From positions 177,129-241,128 of the forward strand of contig NZ_FNEJ01000009.1 of assembly GCF_900100085.1 (NCBI RefSeq): 64,000 nt of DNA, read 5' to 3'. The translations under genes and the position numbers were made by a program. Positions within the stretch are counted from its first letter, which is position 1. Every line of letters starts with the position of its first letter. The notes beneath the pieces were generated by a model. It searched no databases and was not told where the DNA came from. It saw only the letters and a program-made list of their open reading frames with translations. Origin of the DNA: Salipiger marinus (GTDB lineage: Bacteria > Pseudomonadota > Alphaproteobacteria > Rhodobacterales > Rhodobacteraceae). Below, piece by piece: positions 17,951-27,106 of the stretch.

Positions 17951-19042
17951 ATGACCCGACCCGAGCGTGACCGCCCCCTGACCGCTGACCGCCGCCCCGG
18001 ACGCGGCGCCGCCTCCCGCGACAGCGGGCGGTTCGAACGGCTGAGCTATGCGGATGTGTCCGATGGCTGGGACATTCCCGAGGATCTGCCGCCGCTGCGC
18101 ACCGAGGTGGCCGAAGAACGTCCGCGCAGCATCATCACCTATAACCGCTCGCCCGATCTGCCCTTTGACCGGTCGATCAACCCCTATCGCGGCTGCGAAC
18201 ATGGCTGCATCTACTGCTTCGCGCGCCCCAGCCATGCCTATCTGGGCCTGTCGCCGGGGCTGGATTTCGAAACGCGGCTGGTCGCCCGCCCGCAGGCCCC
18301 GCAGGTGCTGGCCCGCGAACTGCGCGCCCGCCGCTATCAGCCCGCGCCGCTGGCCATCGGCACCAATACCGACCCCTATCAGCCGGTGGAGCGGGACCGG
18401 GGCATCATGCGCGCCTGTCTGGATGTGCTGCGCGACTTTCGGCACCCGGTCGCCATCGTTACCAAGGGCACGCTGGTCGAGCGCGACATCGACGTCCTGT
18501 CGGAGATGGCGGCGCTTGGCCTCGCGCGCGTCGGCATCTCTGTCACCACGCTGGACCGCGATCTGGCCCGGCGGATGGAACCGCGCGTGCCGTCGCCCGC
18601 GCGCCGCCTTGCCACCATCCGCCGCCTGTCGGAAGCGGGCATCCCGGTGCGGCTGATGGTGTCGCCGGTGGTGCCCGCGCTGACCGATCCGGAGCTGGAG
18701 CATATCCTTGCCGCCGGGGCCGAGGCGGGGGCCTGTGCCGCAAGCTGGATCATGCTGCGCCTGCCGCTGGAGGTGGCGCCGCTTTGGCGGGACTGGCTGG
18801 CGGAACATTACCCCGACCGGGCGGGGCGGATCATGGCGCGGCTGCGCGAGATGCATGACGGCGCCGATTATTCCGCGCGCTGGCATCACCGGATGCGCGG
18901 CGAGGGCGCCTATGCCGCGCTGATCGCGCAGCGCTTTGACCTTGCGGCGCGGCGGCTGGGGCTGGACCACGCGCAGCCGCCGCTGCGCTGCGACCTGTTC
19001 CGCCCGCCGCCGCAGCCCGGCGACCAGCTTGCGCTGTTCTAG
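17951..19042 (+). CDS. Radical SAM protein, PA0069/SplB-like family
   Basis: A 363-residue radical SAM enzyme. The [4Fe-4S]-binding cysteines are C82, C86 and C89 in GCEHGCIYCF, the CxxxCxxC signature. The surrounding motifs (SINPYRGCEHGC, IGTNTDPYQPVE, TKGTLVERDIDVL) are those of the PA0069 family, distantly related to spore photoproduct lyase. Substrate is unknown. The promoter has a LexA box between -35 and -10, so the gene should be DNA-damage inducible, consistent with a repair or damage-related reaction. I prefer ATG 17951, predicted at the transcription start; ATG 17939 lies inside the -10 hexamer. Confidence 0.9.
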   Translation: MTRPERDRPLTADRRPGRGAASRDSGRFERLSYADVSDGWDIPEDLPPLRTEVAEERPRSIITYNRSPDLPFDRSINPYRGCEHGCIYCFARPSHAYLGLSPGLDFETRLVARPQAPQVLARELRARRYQPAPLAIGTNTDPYQPVERDRGIMRACLDVLRDFRHPVAIVTKGTLVERDIDVLSEMAALGLARVGISVTTLDRDLARRMEPRVPSPARRLATIRRLSEAGIPVRLMVSPVVPALTDPELEHILAAGAEAGACAASWIMLRLPLEVAPLWRDWLAEHYPDRAGRIMARLREMHDGADYSARWHHRMRGEGAYAALIAQRFDLAARRLGLDHAQPPLRCDLFRPPPQPGDQLALF

Positions 19043-19063
19043 CAGCGGGTCGCGGCGCAGGAA

Positions 19064-19093
19064 AAAGGGCCGGTCCCCGCGGACCGGCCCTTT
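19064..19093. terminator. Bidirectional terminator between radical SAM gene and ssb
   Basis: A perfect 13-bp stem (19064-19076 with 19081-19093, loop CCGC), flanked by A-run and T-run, serves the convergent genes on both sides. Confidence 0.88.
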
Positions 19094-19118
19094 GCCATTT
19101 CCGCCGGGGCGGATGTGC

Positions 19119-19652
19119 TCAGAACGGGATTTCGTCGTCCAGATCGCGGGCCGGGGGACGCCCGCCGCCCGAACCACCGGAGCCGCCGCCGTAGTCGCGC
19201 CCGCCACCAGAGCCGCCGCCATAATCGCGCCCGCCGCCCGAGCCGTAATCGCCCCCGCCAGAGCCGCCGAAATCACCGCCGCCGCCGCCAGCGCCGCCTG
19301 CGCGGCTGTCGAGCAGGGTCAGTTCGCCGCGATAGGGCCGCAGCACGATTTCGGTGGTGTAGCGGTCAGCGCCGGACTGGTCCTGCCATTTGCGGGTTTC
19401 CAGCTGGCCCTCAAGATAGACCTTGCTGCCCTTGCGCAGATACTGCTCTGCGATGCGGGCCAGCGGTTCGGAAAAGATCGCCACCGAATGCCACTCGGTG
19501 CGCTCCTTGCGCTCCCCGGTGGTGCGGTCTTTCCAGGTCTCCGAAGTGGCGATGCGCAGGTTGCAGACCTTGCCGCCGTTCTGGAATGTGCGCACCTCGG
19601 GATCTGCGCCCAGGTTGCCCACCAGGATCACCTTGTTCACGGAACCGGCCAT
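19119..19652 (-). CDS. ssb: Single-stranded DNA-binding protein
   Basis: Binds single-stranded DNA in replication, repair and recombination. The 177-residue protein has the OB-fold N-terminus ([20 protein letters not shown], and [16 protein letters not shown]), a Gly-rich linker from about 115 to 165 with repeats such as [12 protein letters not shown], and the partner-recruiting acidic tail DDEIPF. The start at ATG 19652 has AGAGGA upstream; an in-frame extension has no family match. An imperfect LexA-like box lies 76 bases upstream. Confidence 0.97.
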   Translation of the reverse strand: MAGSVNKVILVGNLGADPEVRTFQNGGKVCNLRIATSETWKDRTTGERKERTEWHSVAIFSEPLARIAEQYLRKGSKVYLEGQLETRKWQDQSGADRYTTEIVLRPYRGELTLLDSRAGGAGGGGGDFGGSGGGDYGSGGGRDYGGGSGGGRDYGGGSGGSGGGRPPARDLDDEIPF

Positions 19653-19831
19653 GTCGTCCTCTCTGATCGTCCAATCGCGAATCCCCGGAACCGGGGGTTG
19701 GCAGACCCTACACCACAGGATCAGGCTGAACAAAAGCCTAACCCGGCAGCAAGGCGGGCGGGAAGGCTGGAACCGGCCGCTAATTTATGTATAGTCCGGC
19801 CCCAAGGGACAGGAAACGGAACAGGGACATC

Positions 19832-20452
19832 ATGCGCAGGATCACAACGCGCGTGCTTTCGGGCGCCGTATTTTTGCTGGCGACCGGGGGCATCCCCGCG
19901 CTGGCCGAGGTCGTGTCGACCCAGAACCGGGTCATGCTGTTTTCCAGACAGACCAGCGTTCTGGACAGCCGCGCTTCCGAGCAGTATCGCAATTCCATCA
20001 AGCTGCAGCCTGCCCGCGTGGTCACCCCCACCAAATGGGGCCCGATGGGCGCGGAGGAGGGCACAGCCCCCGCCTATCGCGGCAAATATCGCGGCGTCTA
20101 TGCCGATATGGCCCGCATCGCCGCGCGCCGCCATGGCGTGCCGGAGGATCTGTTCCTGCGGCTGGTGCAGCAGGAAAGCGGCTTCAACCCCGGCGCGCTG
20201 TCGCACAAGGGGGCCATCGGGCTCGCGCAGCTGATGCCCTTCACCGCGCAGCTTCTGGGTGTGGATCCGCATGATCCCGAACAGAATCTTGAAGGCGGGG
20301 CGCGCTATCTCAAGCAGCAGTTCCAGAAATTCGGCACGTGGCGGCTGGCGCTGGCCGCCTATAATGCCGGGCCGGGTGCGGTGGAAAAGCACAAGGGCGT
20401 GCCGCCCTATGCCGAGACCAAGAATTACGTCAAGGTGATCTGGGGCAGCTGA
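19832..20452 (+). CDS. Lytic transglycosylase (SLT domain)
   Basis: Cleaves peptidoglycan glycan strands in the periplasm. The 206-residue product has a signal peptide (about 1-26, ending ALA) and a C-terminal SLT domain from about 100. The catalytic glutamate is in [13 protein letters not shown], followed by [10 protein letters not shown] and [14 protein letters not shown], the classic motif set. ATG 19832 is preceded by ACAGGGA and begins the signal sequence. Confidence 0.92.
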   Translation: MRRITTRVLSGAVFLLATGGIPALAEVVSTQNRVMLFSRQTSVLDSRASEQYRNSIKLQPARVVTPTKWGPMGAEEGTAPAYRGKYRGVYADMARIAARRHGVPEDLFLRLVQQESGFNPGALSHKGAIGLAQLMPFTAQLLGVDPHDPEQNLEGGARYLKQQFQKFGTWRLALAAYNAGPGAVEKHKGVPPYAETKNYVKVIWGS

Positions 20453-20463
20453 GCCTGCCCCAG
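20440..20463. terminator. Hairpin at convergent gene ends, stop codon in loop
   Basis: CTGGGGCAG (20440-20448) and CTGCCCCAG (20455-20463) form a perfect 9-bp stem whose six-base loop contains the transglycosylase TGA (20450-20452). It lies 9 bases from the end of the convergent GST gene. Confidence 0.6.
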
Positions 20464-20472
20464 CCGTGCCAG

Positions 20473-21081
20473 TCAGGCGCCGGCGCGGGCCTTGTCCTCC
20501 GCGCTCACGCGCCTCATCGCGGGGCGGGACAGGCAGCGGTCCACCCAGTCTCGGATGCGGGCATCGTCGGGCATCAGCTGCGGCAGCCAGCCATAGGTGG
20601 AACTGACAAGGATGTCCGCCGCACTGAGATGGTCATCCACCAGCCAGTCGCGCTCCGCCAGCGCGGCCTGCAGGCGCGCCACGGCGGCGGGCACGTCGCG
20701 CAGGCTGGCACTCAGCGCCGGATGGCTCAGCTGCGCGAACTGCAGCAGATGCACCGGCTCGAACACGTTGCCATACCATGCCAGCCACGACAGATAGGCG
20801 CCGCGCGACGGATGGCCCACCGGGCGGCCAAGCGCCGTGTCGGGATAAAGATCGGTCAGATACAGCATCACCGCATTGCTTTCGCTGATCTGCGCGCCGT
20901 CATGCTCCAGCAGCGGCACCTTGCCTTCGGGATGCGGGTTGCCGGGATCGCGCCCGCCCGATCCGTCCATCCGCGGGATCTGCGTCAGGCGCAGCTCCAC
21001 CTCCGCCTCGATGCCCATTTCGGCAATCAGCTGCACGATCCGGGTGGACCGGGACTGTGGCGCGTGGTGCAGGATCAGCAT
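20473..21081 (-). CDS. Glutathione S-transferase family protein
   Basis: A 202-residue protein with an N-terminal thioredoxin-fold GST domain (start MLILHHAPQSRSTRI, with serines near the expected active-site position; substrate motif GKVPLLEHDGAQISESNAVMLYL near 70-95) and an all-alpha C-terminal domain with LSAADILVSS. Substrate unknown. The ATG at 21081 begins the conserved beta strand; the upstream frame is not part of the family. Confidence 0.9.
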   Translation of the reverse strand: MLILHHAPQSRSTRIVQLIAEMGIEAEVELRLTQIPRMDGSGGRDPGNPHPEGKVPLLEHDGAQISESNAVMLYLTDLYPDTALGRPVGHPSRGAYLSWLAWYGNVFEPVHLLQFAQLSHPALSASLRDVPAAVARLQAALAERDWLVDDHLSAADILVSSTYGWLPQLMPDDARIRDWVDRCLSRPAMRRVSAEDKARAGA

Positions 21082-21106
21082 GGGGCAGGCTCCCGAAAAG
21101 GCGGCG

Positions 21107-22783
21107 TCAGGCGGTGATCCCAAGCCGGTAAAGGTGGATTTCAAAGGACGGGTGCATGTCCGCCCCGGTGACGCCCGGGCGGCTGTGCCGGTAGAGCGAG
21201 CGCCAGAACGGCTGCACGATCACGGCATCGTCCTGCAGCATCTGCTCGATCTCGGCCATGAGGCTGCGGCGTTCCTCGGCATCGGCGATGGTCAGGGCGC
21301 GGGCCAGCAGCGCGTCGAACTCCGGATTGGCATAGCCCGTCTCGTTCCATGCCTCGCCCGAGCGATAGGCCAGCGCGAGGATCTGCACGCCAAGCGGGCG
21401 GTGGTTCCATTCGGTGATCGACAGCGGATAGCTGCGCCAGTCCTGCCAGAAGGCCGATCCCGGCAGCACCCGGCGCCGCACCTTGATGCCCGCATCGCGC
21501 AGCATCGCCGCCGCCGCATCGCCGGTGCGCCGGGTCAGCCCGTCATCCAGCGTGACGATCTCGTGCTCGACCCCGGCCAGATCCGCCTCCTCGATCAGCG
21601 CGCGGGCGCGGGCGGGATCATATTCGGTGCCGCCCACCGGGGCGTAATCGGGATGGATCGGCGCGACATGGTGGTTCTCGGCGACCTGACCACGGCCCGC
21701 ATCGCCCAGTTCCAGACAGACCGCGTTGTCGATGGCCAGCTGCAGCGCGCGGCGCACCCGCAGATCGGCATAGATGGCGCGCCCGTCCACCAGCGCGTCC
21801 TGATTGCCGCGCAGCACCACGGTGGCGCCGGTCTGCACTTCGGACCGGGTCCAGCCCATCTGGTCGGCGAGGTCGATGAAATCGCCGACATTTTCATAGA
21901 GCATGTCGATCTCGCCCGCCTCGGCGGCGGCGAGCCATGCGGCGGGATCGGTGCCGTAATCCAGAAACTCGATCCGGTCGAGCGTGGCGCCGCCCCAGCC
22001 CTCGGCGGCGTCGCCCCACCAGCGATGCGCGCGGTTGCGCACCAGCACGGCGCGGCGGGCGGGGTCCAGACTTTCGGGCAGATAGGGGCCGGTGCCCACC
22101 GGATCGGTCAGCATCGAGGCGGGATCATGCCGCATATGCACCACGGCGGCGGGATAGTCCGACAGCCCCGCCATCAGCGCCACATCGGGCTGCGACAGGT
22201 GCAGGCGCAGGGTCAGGTCATCCAGCACCTCCACAGCTCCGGCGCGCAGCCGGTCGGTTTCGGGATCGATGAGCGCCTGCAGCCGGCTGGCCATCGAATT
22301 GCCCTCGACGCTGCGGTCGCACCAGTAGTCGAAGTTGCGCGCCACATCGGCGCTGCCAAAGGGTTCGCCCGTGGTCCAGACCACGCCGGGGCGGACCCGC
22401 AGCAGATAGGAGGTGGCATCGTCATTGGCCTGCCAGCTGTCCAGCAGCATGCCGCGCAGGCTGCCGTCATGGCTGTATTCCACCAGATATTCCAGCCAGC
22501 CCCGGGTGAAATTCGCAATCTCGGACCAGTCGAAGGTGCGCGGATCCCGAAGCGGGCGCACCTCCATCTGGATGCGCAGCGTGGTGGGTCCGGGGCCTGT
22601 GGGGTCGGTCTGGGCCATGGCGGGGCGGGGCAGGCCCGCCAGCGCATAGGCTGCGCCAGCCCCCACCCCCAGCGCGGTGACACGGGTCAGAAAATCGCGG
22701 CGGCTCTGCTGGCCCCGCGCCAGCGCCACAGCCTCGGCCCGCGCGGCGGGATGGATCCAGTGCGGATCATGGCATGGGGTCAT
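21107..22783 (-). CDS. Solitary ABC transporter substrate-binding protein, family 5, Tat-exported
   Basis: A 558-residue periplasmic binding protein of the peptide/opine/nickel type (SBP_bac_5). The leader contains a twin-arginine motif SRRDFLTR (Arg28-29), a hydrophobic stretch and a likely cleavage site AMA at 57. Family segments include LRVRPGVVWTTGEPF and VRRALQLAIDN. The ribosome site CAGGAGG is near-perfect. No permease or ATPase genes are adjacent, so the partner transporter must lie elsewhere. The gene follows an AraC regulator gene on the same strand, so its product may be its regulatory target. The ligand cannot be told from sequence. Confidence 0.9.
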   Translation of the reverse strand: MTPCHDPHWIHPAARAEAVALARGQQSRRDFLTRVTALGVGAGAAYALAGLPRPAMAQTDPTGPGPTTLRIQMEVRPLRDPRTFDWSEIANFTRGWLEYLVEYSHDGSLRGMLLDSWQANDDATSYLLRVRPGVVWTTGEPFGSADVARNFDYWCDRSVEGNSMASRLQALIDPETDRLRAGAVEVLDDLTLRLHLSQPDVALMAGLSDYPAAVVHMRHDPASMLTDPVGTGPYLPESLDPARRAVLVRNRAHRWWGDAAEGWGGATLDRIEFLDYGTDPAAWLAAAEAGEIDMLYENVGDFIDLADQMGWTRSEVQTGATVVLRGNQDALVDGRAIYADLRVRRALQLAIDNAVCLELGDAGRGQVAENHHVAPIHPDYAPVGGTEYDPARARALIEEADLAGVEHEIVTLDDGLTRRTGDAAAAMLRDAGIKVRRRVLPGSAFWQDWRSYPLSITEWNHRPLGVQILALAYRSGEAWNETGYANPEFDALLARALTIADAEERRSLMAEIEQMLQDDAVIVQPFWRSLYRHSRPGVTGADMHPSFEIHLYRLGITA

Positions 22784-22845
22784 CGTGGCCTCCTGCGGTG
22801 ATGGGGCATCGGCTGCGCGTATTGCGCATGGAAGCGCCATCCGCG

Positions 22846-23697
22846 TCAACGCAAGATGCGCCGCACCGGCGCGGGTGGCAGCCGGGCAGGCCCGCCGGGC
22901 CGCGTGCCGGGCGACTGCTGCGCCAGCGCGCGCAGGTCGCTGGGCGACTGTCCGGTCAGGCGGCGGATGAAGCGGGTGAAATAGGCGGCACTGTTGAAGC
23001 CCAGATCCCGCGCGATCTGGCCAATGGGCGGGGCAGGCTGCGCCAGCAGGCGCCGTGCCTCGTGCAGGCGGCGTTCGGACAGGATGTCGAGCGCGCTGCG
23101 CCCGCAGGCGGTGCGGCAGGCGCGGGTCAGATGCGTGCCGGTCACCCCCAGCTCGGCGGCCAGATCGCCGGGCCCTGCGGCGCTGCGGAAGCGGGCGGAT
23201 ACCGACCCGGCATAGGCCACCGCCAGCCGCAATGCGGCGCAGTCGGGTGGATGGTCGGCAGCGCCCGCCGCCTCCTGACGGCGCAGCCAGACGCCTGATA
23301 GCTGCACCTGCGCGGACAGCGCCTCGGCCAGATGCGGGCGGTTTTGGGTGATCTCGCGCTGCATCCCCTCCAGCAGTCCGGTCAGCTCGGCCTGCGCGCG
23401 GGCATCGCGGATGCGCAGATGCAGCGGCTCGTCAGGGAACAGCGCATCTTCGGACGCGGGCGCATGCAGGACCAGCGTCAGCGCCTGCGGGCCGGGATCA
23501 AAGGCGAAGAGCACACCCGGCGGCACGAACACAGCGTTATGCGTGCCAAGCCCGCGCCGGATGCCGTTGACGGTGATGCGCCCCTGTCCGCGCGTGAGCC
23601 AGAGCAGCGTCATGGCGGGCCGGTCGTGCAGCAGGCCGTAGTGCCAGGGCGGAAGCTGGCCGGGAGAGACAAGCCTGATCCCGGCGGGCGCGGTCAT
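22846..23697 (-). CDS. AraC family transcriptional regulator
   Basis: A 283-residue regulator with a cupin-like N-terminal sensing domain (about 1-140) and a C-terminal double helix-turn-helix (about 160-260), including LAAELGVTGTHLTRACR and IARDLGFNSAAYFTRFIRR. Its ATG directly follows the miaA stop with no gap and no Shine-Dalgarno sequence, which suggests translational coupling to miaA. It probably regulates the downstream binding-protein gene. The effector is unknown. Confidence 0.9.
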   Translation of the reverse strand: MTAPAGIRLVSPGQLPPWHYGLLHDRPAMTLLWLTRGQGRITVNGIRRGLGTHNAVFVPPGVLFAFDPGPQALTLVLHAPASEDALFPDEPLHLRIRDARAQAELTGLLEGMQREITQNRPHLAEALSAQVQLSGVWLRRQEAAGAADHPPDCAALRLAVAYAGSVSARFRSAAGPGDLAAELGVTGTHLTRACRTACGRSALDILSERRLHEARRLLAQPAPPIGQIARDLGFNSAAYFTRFIRRLTGQSPSDLRALAQQSPGTRPGGPARLPPAPVRRILR

Positions 23698-24591
23698 TCA
23701 GCGCAGATCCGCCGGGCTGATCCGGGGCCAGTCGGCCATCCGGGCGCGGAACCAGCTGCGCTGCCGCTTGGCGAACTGCCGGGTCAGGATGCTGGCGCGG
23801 TCGATCGCCTCTTCCAGCGGCAGGGTGCCGCGCAGATGCGCCATCAGCTCCGCCGCGCCGATGGCCTTGGCCGAAGGCAGGTCGGGGCGCCAGTGCGTCA
23901 GGTTGGCCTGCGCCTCTTCCAGCGCGCCGGTCTCGACCATCTGGCGGAAGCGGTCGGCGATGCGGGTGTTGAGCCAGTCGCGCTCCGCCTGCACCAGCAC
24001 CGGCTGGACCTGCGCCAGCGGCAGCATCGGCGGCGGCGTGTCGGCCTGCCAGCAGGCGAGGCCGCGCCCGGTGGCCTGCAGCACCTCCCACGCGCGCTGC
24101 ACCCGCATCGGGTTCAGCACGTCGATGCGGGCGCGGGTGGCGGGGTCAAGCTCCGCCACCATGTCGGGGCGTTCGCCCGCCTCCAGCCGGGCCATGGCAG
24201 TGGCGCGAATCGCAGGCGGCGTGGCGGGGATGCTGGCCAGCCCCTCGGTCAGCGCGGCGAAATAGAGCCCGGTGCCGCCCACGATGATGGGCCGGGGCCC
24301 CGCGCGCAGCAGCGGCGCCAGATCGCGCAGCCAGTCGCCCACAGAATAGGCGACAGCCCCCGGCACATGGCCATAAAGCGCATGGGGGGCGCGCGCCTCT
24401 TCGGCGGCGGAGGGGCGGGCGGTGAGCACGCGCCAGTCGGAATAGACCTGAATCGCATCGGCATTGACGATCACGCCGCCCGTGGCCTCGGCCAGCCGCA
24501 GCGCCAGCGCCGATTTGCCGCTGGCCGTCGGGCCCGCGATCAGGATCGGGGCATCGGGATCGGGCGCAAGCCTGTAAAGCGGATCCGTCAC
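23698..24591 (-). CDS. miaA: tRNA dimethylallyltransferase
   Basis: Adds the dimethylallyl group to A37 of tRNAs reading UNN codons. The P-loop [16 protein letters not shown], the substrate segment [20 protein letters not shown] and [13 protein letters not shown] are all present. I chose the GTG at 24591, because AGGAAAG lies 7 bases upstream; the ATG at 24648 gives 19 more residues but has no ribosome site. The GTG form has 297 residues, in the usual range. The gene is divergent from pyrH, and araC follows immediately. Confidence 0.94.
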   Translation of the reverse strand: MTDPLYRLAPDPDAPILIAGPTASGKSALALRLAEATGGVIVNADAIQVYSDWRVLTARPSAAEEARAPHALYGHVPGAVAYSVGDWLRDLAPLLRAGPRPIIVGGTGLYFAALTEGLASIPATPPAIRATAMARLEAGERPDMVAELDPATRARIDVLNPMRVQRAWEVLQATGRGLACWQADTPPPMLPLAQVQPVLVQAERDWLNTRIADRFRQMVETGALEEAQANLTHWRPDLPSAKAIGAAELMAHLRGTLPLEEAIDRASILTRQFAKRQRSWFRARMADWPRISPADLR

Positions 24592-24689
24592 GCCTGTTCT
24601 TTCCTGTCGTGCCTGTGCACCATTGCGGCGCCGGGGGTTTTCCGTCATCTATGCGCGCGATTTTGAACCCTGCCGGAACGGAGCGCAAC

Positions 24690-25415
24690 ATGGCCGATCA
24701 GCCGCAGACCACCTTCAAGCGCGTGATGCTGAAAATTTCTGGCGAGGCGCTCATGGGCGACCAAGGCTACGGCCTGCATCCGCCCACCGTCGAGCGCATC
24801 GCCCGCGAAGTCAAATCCGTGCATGACATGGGGGTCGAGATCTGCATGGTCATCGGCGGCGGCAACATCTTCCGCGGCCTCGCCGGATCGGCGCAGGGCA
24901 TGGAGCGCACCACCGCCGATTACATGGGCATGCTCGCAACGGTGATGAACGCGCTGGCCATGCAGTCGGCACTGGAAGAAATGGGCGTCTTCACCCGGGT
25001 GATTTCCGCCATCCGCATGGACGAGGTGGCCGAACCCTATATCCGCCGCCGCGCCGTGCGCCATCTGGAAAAGAAGCGGGTCTGCATCTTTGCCGCAGGA
25101 ACCGGCAACCCCTATTTCACCACCGACACCGCGGCCACGCTGCGCGCCAATGAAATGGCCTGCGAGGTCATCTTCAAGGGCACCAAGGTGGACGGGGTCT
25201 ATGACAAGGATCCGATGAAACATGCGGATGCGGTGCGCTATGACCGGGTGAGCTATGACGACTGTCTGGCCAAGCACCTGAAAGTCATGGACGCCTCGGC
25301 CATCGCACTTGCCCGCGACAATGACCTGCCGATCATCGTGTTCTCGCTGGACGAGCCCGGCGGCTTCCGCGGCATCCTCTGCGGCGAGGGCACCTATACC
25401 ACCGTGCATGCCTGA
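24690..25415 (+). CDS. pyrH: Uridylate kinase
   Basis: Phosphorylates UMP to UDP. The 241-residue bacterial-type UMP kinase has [35 protein letters not shown] and [17 protein letters not shown] 24690 (MADQPQTT) is preceded by ACGGAG. In most alphaproteobacteria pyrH is followed by frr; here it is followed by an intergenic repeat and the convergent trpE gene, so the usual neighbourhood has been broken. Confidence 0.97.
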   Translation: MADQPQTTFKRVMLKISGEALMGDQGYGLHPPTVERIAREVKSVHDMGVEICMVIGGGNIFRGLAGSAQGMERTTADYMGMLATVMNALAMQSALEEMGVFTRVISAIRMDEVAEPYIRRRAVRHLEKKRVCIFAAGTGNPYFTTDTAATLRANEMACEVIFKGTKVDGVYDKDPMKHADAVRYDRVSYDDCLAKHLKVMDASAIALARDNDLPIIVFSLDEPGGFRGILCGEGTYTTVHA

Positions 25416-25432
25416 GGGCTTGGGGGCTGCGA

Positions 25433-25560
25433 GGGAGGGGGCGCTGCCCCCTCTTGGCCTGCGGCCAATTCACCCCCGGGATATTTGGGGTCAGAAGACG
25501 CTGCAGAGCAGAACCTGCCGTTTCTTCTGACCCCAAATATCCCCGCCGGAGGCAGGCCGG
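25433..25560 (+). repeat. Intergenic palindromic repeat, copy B
   Basis: The clearest copy: a GGGGGC/GCCCCC hairpin near 25436-25451, a TTGGCC/GGCCAA hairpin at 25454-25468, then a perfect 21-bp inverted repeat (25478-25498 with 25523-25543, centred on ATATTTGGGGTCAGAAGA) with a 24-base loop. It separates the convergent pyrH and trpE genes and probably terminates both. Confidence 0.85.
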
Positions 25561-25592
25561 CCCGAGCCGACCGTGCCCCGCCGGGGCAAGGG

Positions 25593-27101
25593 TCAGCCGT
25601 TGCCGGTGAAGCGGGCGGCATCCGCGGCGGCGCGGCGGATCGCGTTCGATTTATGGACGGTTTCCATATATTCCGCGTCGGGATCGCTGTCATAGACGAT
25701 GCCGCCGCCCGCCTGGATGTAGAGCTTTTCATCCTTCACGATGGCGGTACGCAGGGCGATGCACATGTCCATGTCGCCGCCCGCGCTGAAATAGCCGACC
25801 CCGCCACCATAGACTCCGCGTTTTTCCGGCTCCAGCTCGTCGATGATCTGCATGGCGCGAACCTTGGGCGCGCCGGACACGGTGCCTGCGGGCATGCCCG
25901 CAAAAAACGCCGAAAGCGCGTCATGTTCGGGGGCAAGCTCCCCCACCACGTTCGACACGATGTGCATGACGTGGGAATAGCGTTCGATGATGAATTTTTC
26001 GGTCGGGCGCACCGTGCCGATCTTCGCGACGCGGCCCACATCGTTGCGGCCGAGATCAAGCAGCATCAGATGTTCGGCCAGTTCTTTCTTGTCCGACAGC
26101 AGGTCGGCTTCCAGCGCGCGGTCTTCCTCGGGGGTGGCGCCGCGCGGGCGGGTGCCCGCGATCGGGCGGATGGTCACCTGATTGCCGAAAACCCGCACGA
26201 GGATCTCCGGGCTGGCGCCGATCACCTGAAACCCGCCGAAGTTGAAATAGAACATGAAGGGCGAGGGGTTGGTGCGCCGCAGCGAGCGGTAAAGCGCGAA
26301 GGGCGGCAGCGGAAACTCCTGCGTCCAGCGCTGCGCGGGCACCACCTGAAAGATGTCACCGGCGCGGATGTAATCCTTGGCCTTCTCCACCGCCGCCTTG
26401 TAGCTGTCGCGGGTGAAATTCGACACCGGGGCTGCGGCTTCATGCGCCTCGCCCAGTTCGCGGCCCGCCTGCGGCAGGGCGCGCTCCAGATCGCGCACCG
26501 CGTCCATCACCCGTTCGGCGGCCTGCGCATAGGCGGCGCGGGCCGACAGCCCCGACTGCACCCATGCCGGGGCGACCACGGTCACCTCGCCCTTGACGCC
26601 GTCCAGCACCGCCACCACCGACGGGCGCAGCATCACCGCATCGGGCAGGCCGACCGGATCGGGATTCACATGCGGCAGATGTTCCACCAGCCGGATCATG
26701 TCATAGCCGAGATAGCCGAACAGCCCCGCCGCCGCCTGCGGCAGATCCTCGGGCAGCGCGATCCGGCTTTCGGCGATCAGCGCGCGCAGTTCGGTCAGCG
26801 GGTCGCGGTCCTGATCCTCGAACGCGTCGGGGTCAAACCGCGCCTGCCGGTTGATCCGTGACCGCGTGCCGTCGCAGCGCCAGATCAGGTCGGGCTTCAT
26901 GCCGATGATGGAATAGCGCCCGCGCACCTCGCCGCCGGTCACCGATTCCAGCATGAAGGCATCCTTGGCGGCCCCCGTCAGCTTCAGCATCAGCGACACG
27001 GGCGTGTCCAGATCGGCGGCCAGCCGGGCATGCACCACCTGATTCTGGCCGGCCTCGTAGCCGCGGGCGAAGTCGTTGAAGGTGGGAAACAGGCTGGCCA
27101 T
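25593..27101 (-). CDS. trpE: Anthranilate synthase component I
   Basis: Converts chorismate to anthranilate with ammonia from TrpG. The 502-residue product has the catalytic C-terminal half with PIAGTRPRGATPEED, LMLLDLGRNDVGRV and GMPAGTVSGAPKVRAM. The region SLMLKL near residue 37 resembles the tryptophan-inhibition site, so feedback control is likely. A GTG at 27110 overlaps the ppiD stop (GTGA) and would add three residues. Trp genes G, D and C are 10 kb away. Confidence 0.96.
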   Translation of the reverse strand: MASLFPTFNDFARGYEAGQNQVVHARLAADLDTPVSLMLKLTGAAKDAFMLESVTGGEVRGRYSIIGMKPDLIWRCDGTRSRINRQARFDPDAFEDQDRDPLTELRALIAESRIALPEDLPQAAAGLFGYLGYDMIRLVEHLPHVNPDPVGLPDAVMLRPSVVAVLDGVKGEVTVVAPAWVQSGLSARAAYAQAAERVMDAVRDLERALPQAGRELGEAHEAAAPVSNFTRDSYKAAVEKAKDYIRAGDIFQVVPAQRWTQEFPLPPFALYRSLRRTNPSPFMFYFNFGGFQVIGASPEILVRVFGNQVTIRPIAGTRPRGATPEEDRALEADLLSDKKELAEHLMLLDLGRNDVGRVAKIGTVRPTEKFIIERYSHVMHIVSNVVGELAPEHDALSAFFAGMPAGTVSGAPKVRAMQIIDELEPEKRGVYGGGVGYFSAGGDMDMCIALRTAIVKDEKLYIQAGGGIVYDSDPDAEYMETVHKSNAIRRAAADAARFTGNG

Positions 27102-27106
27102 GGCGA

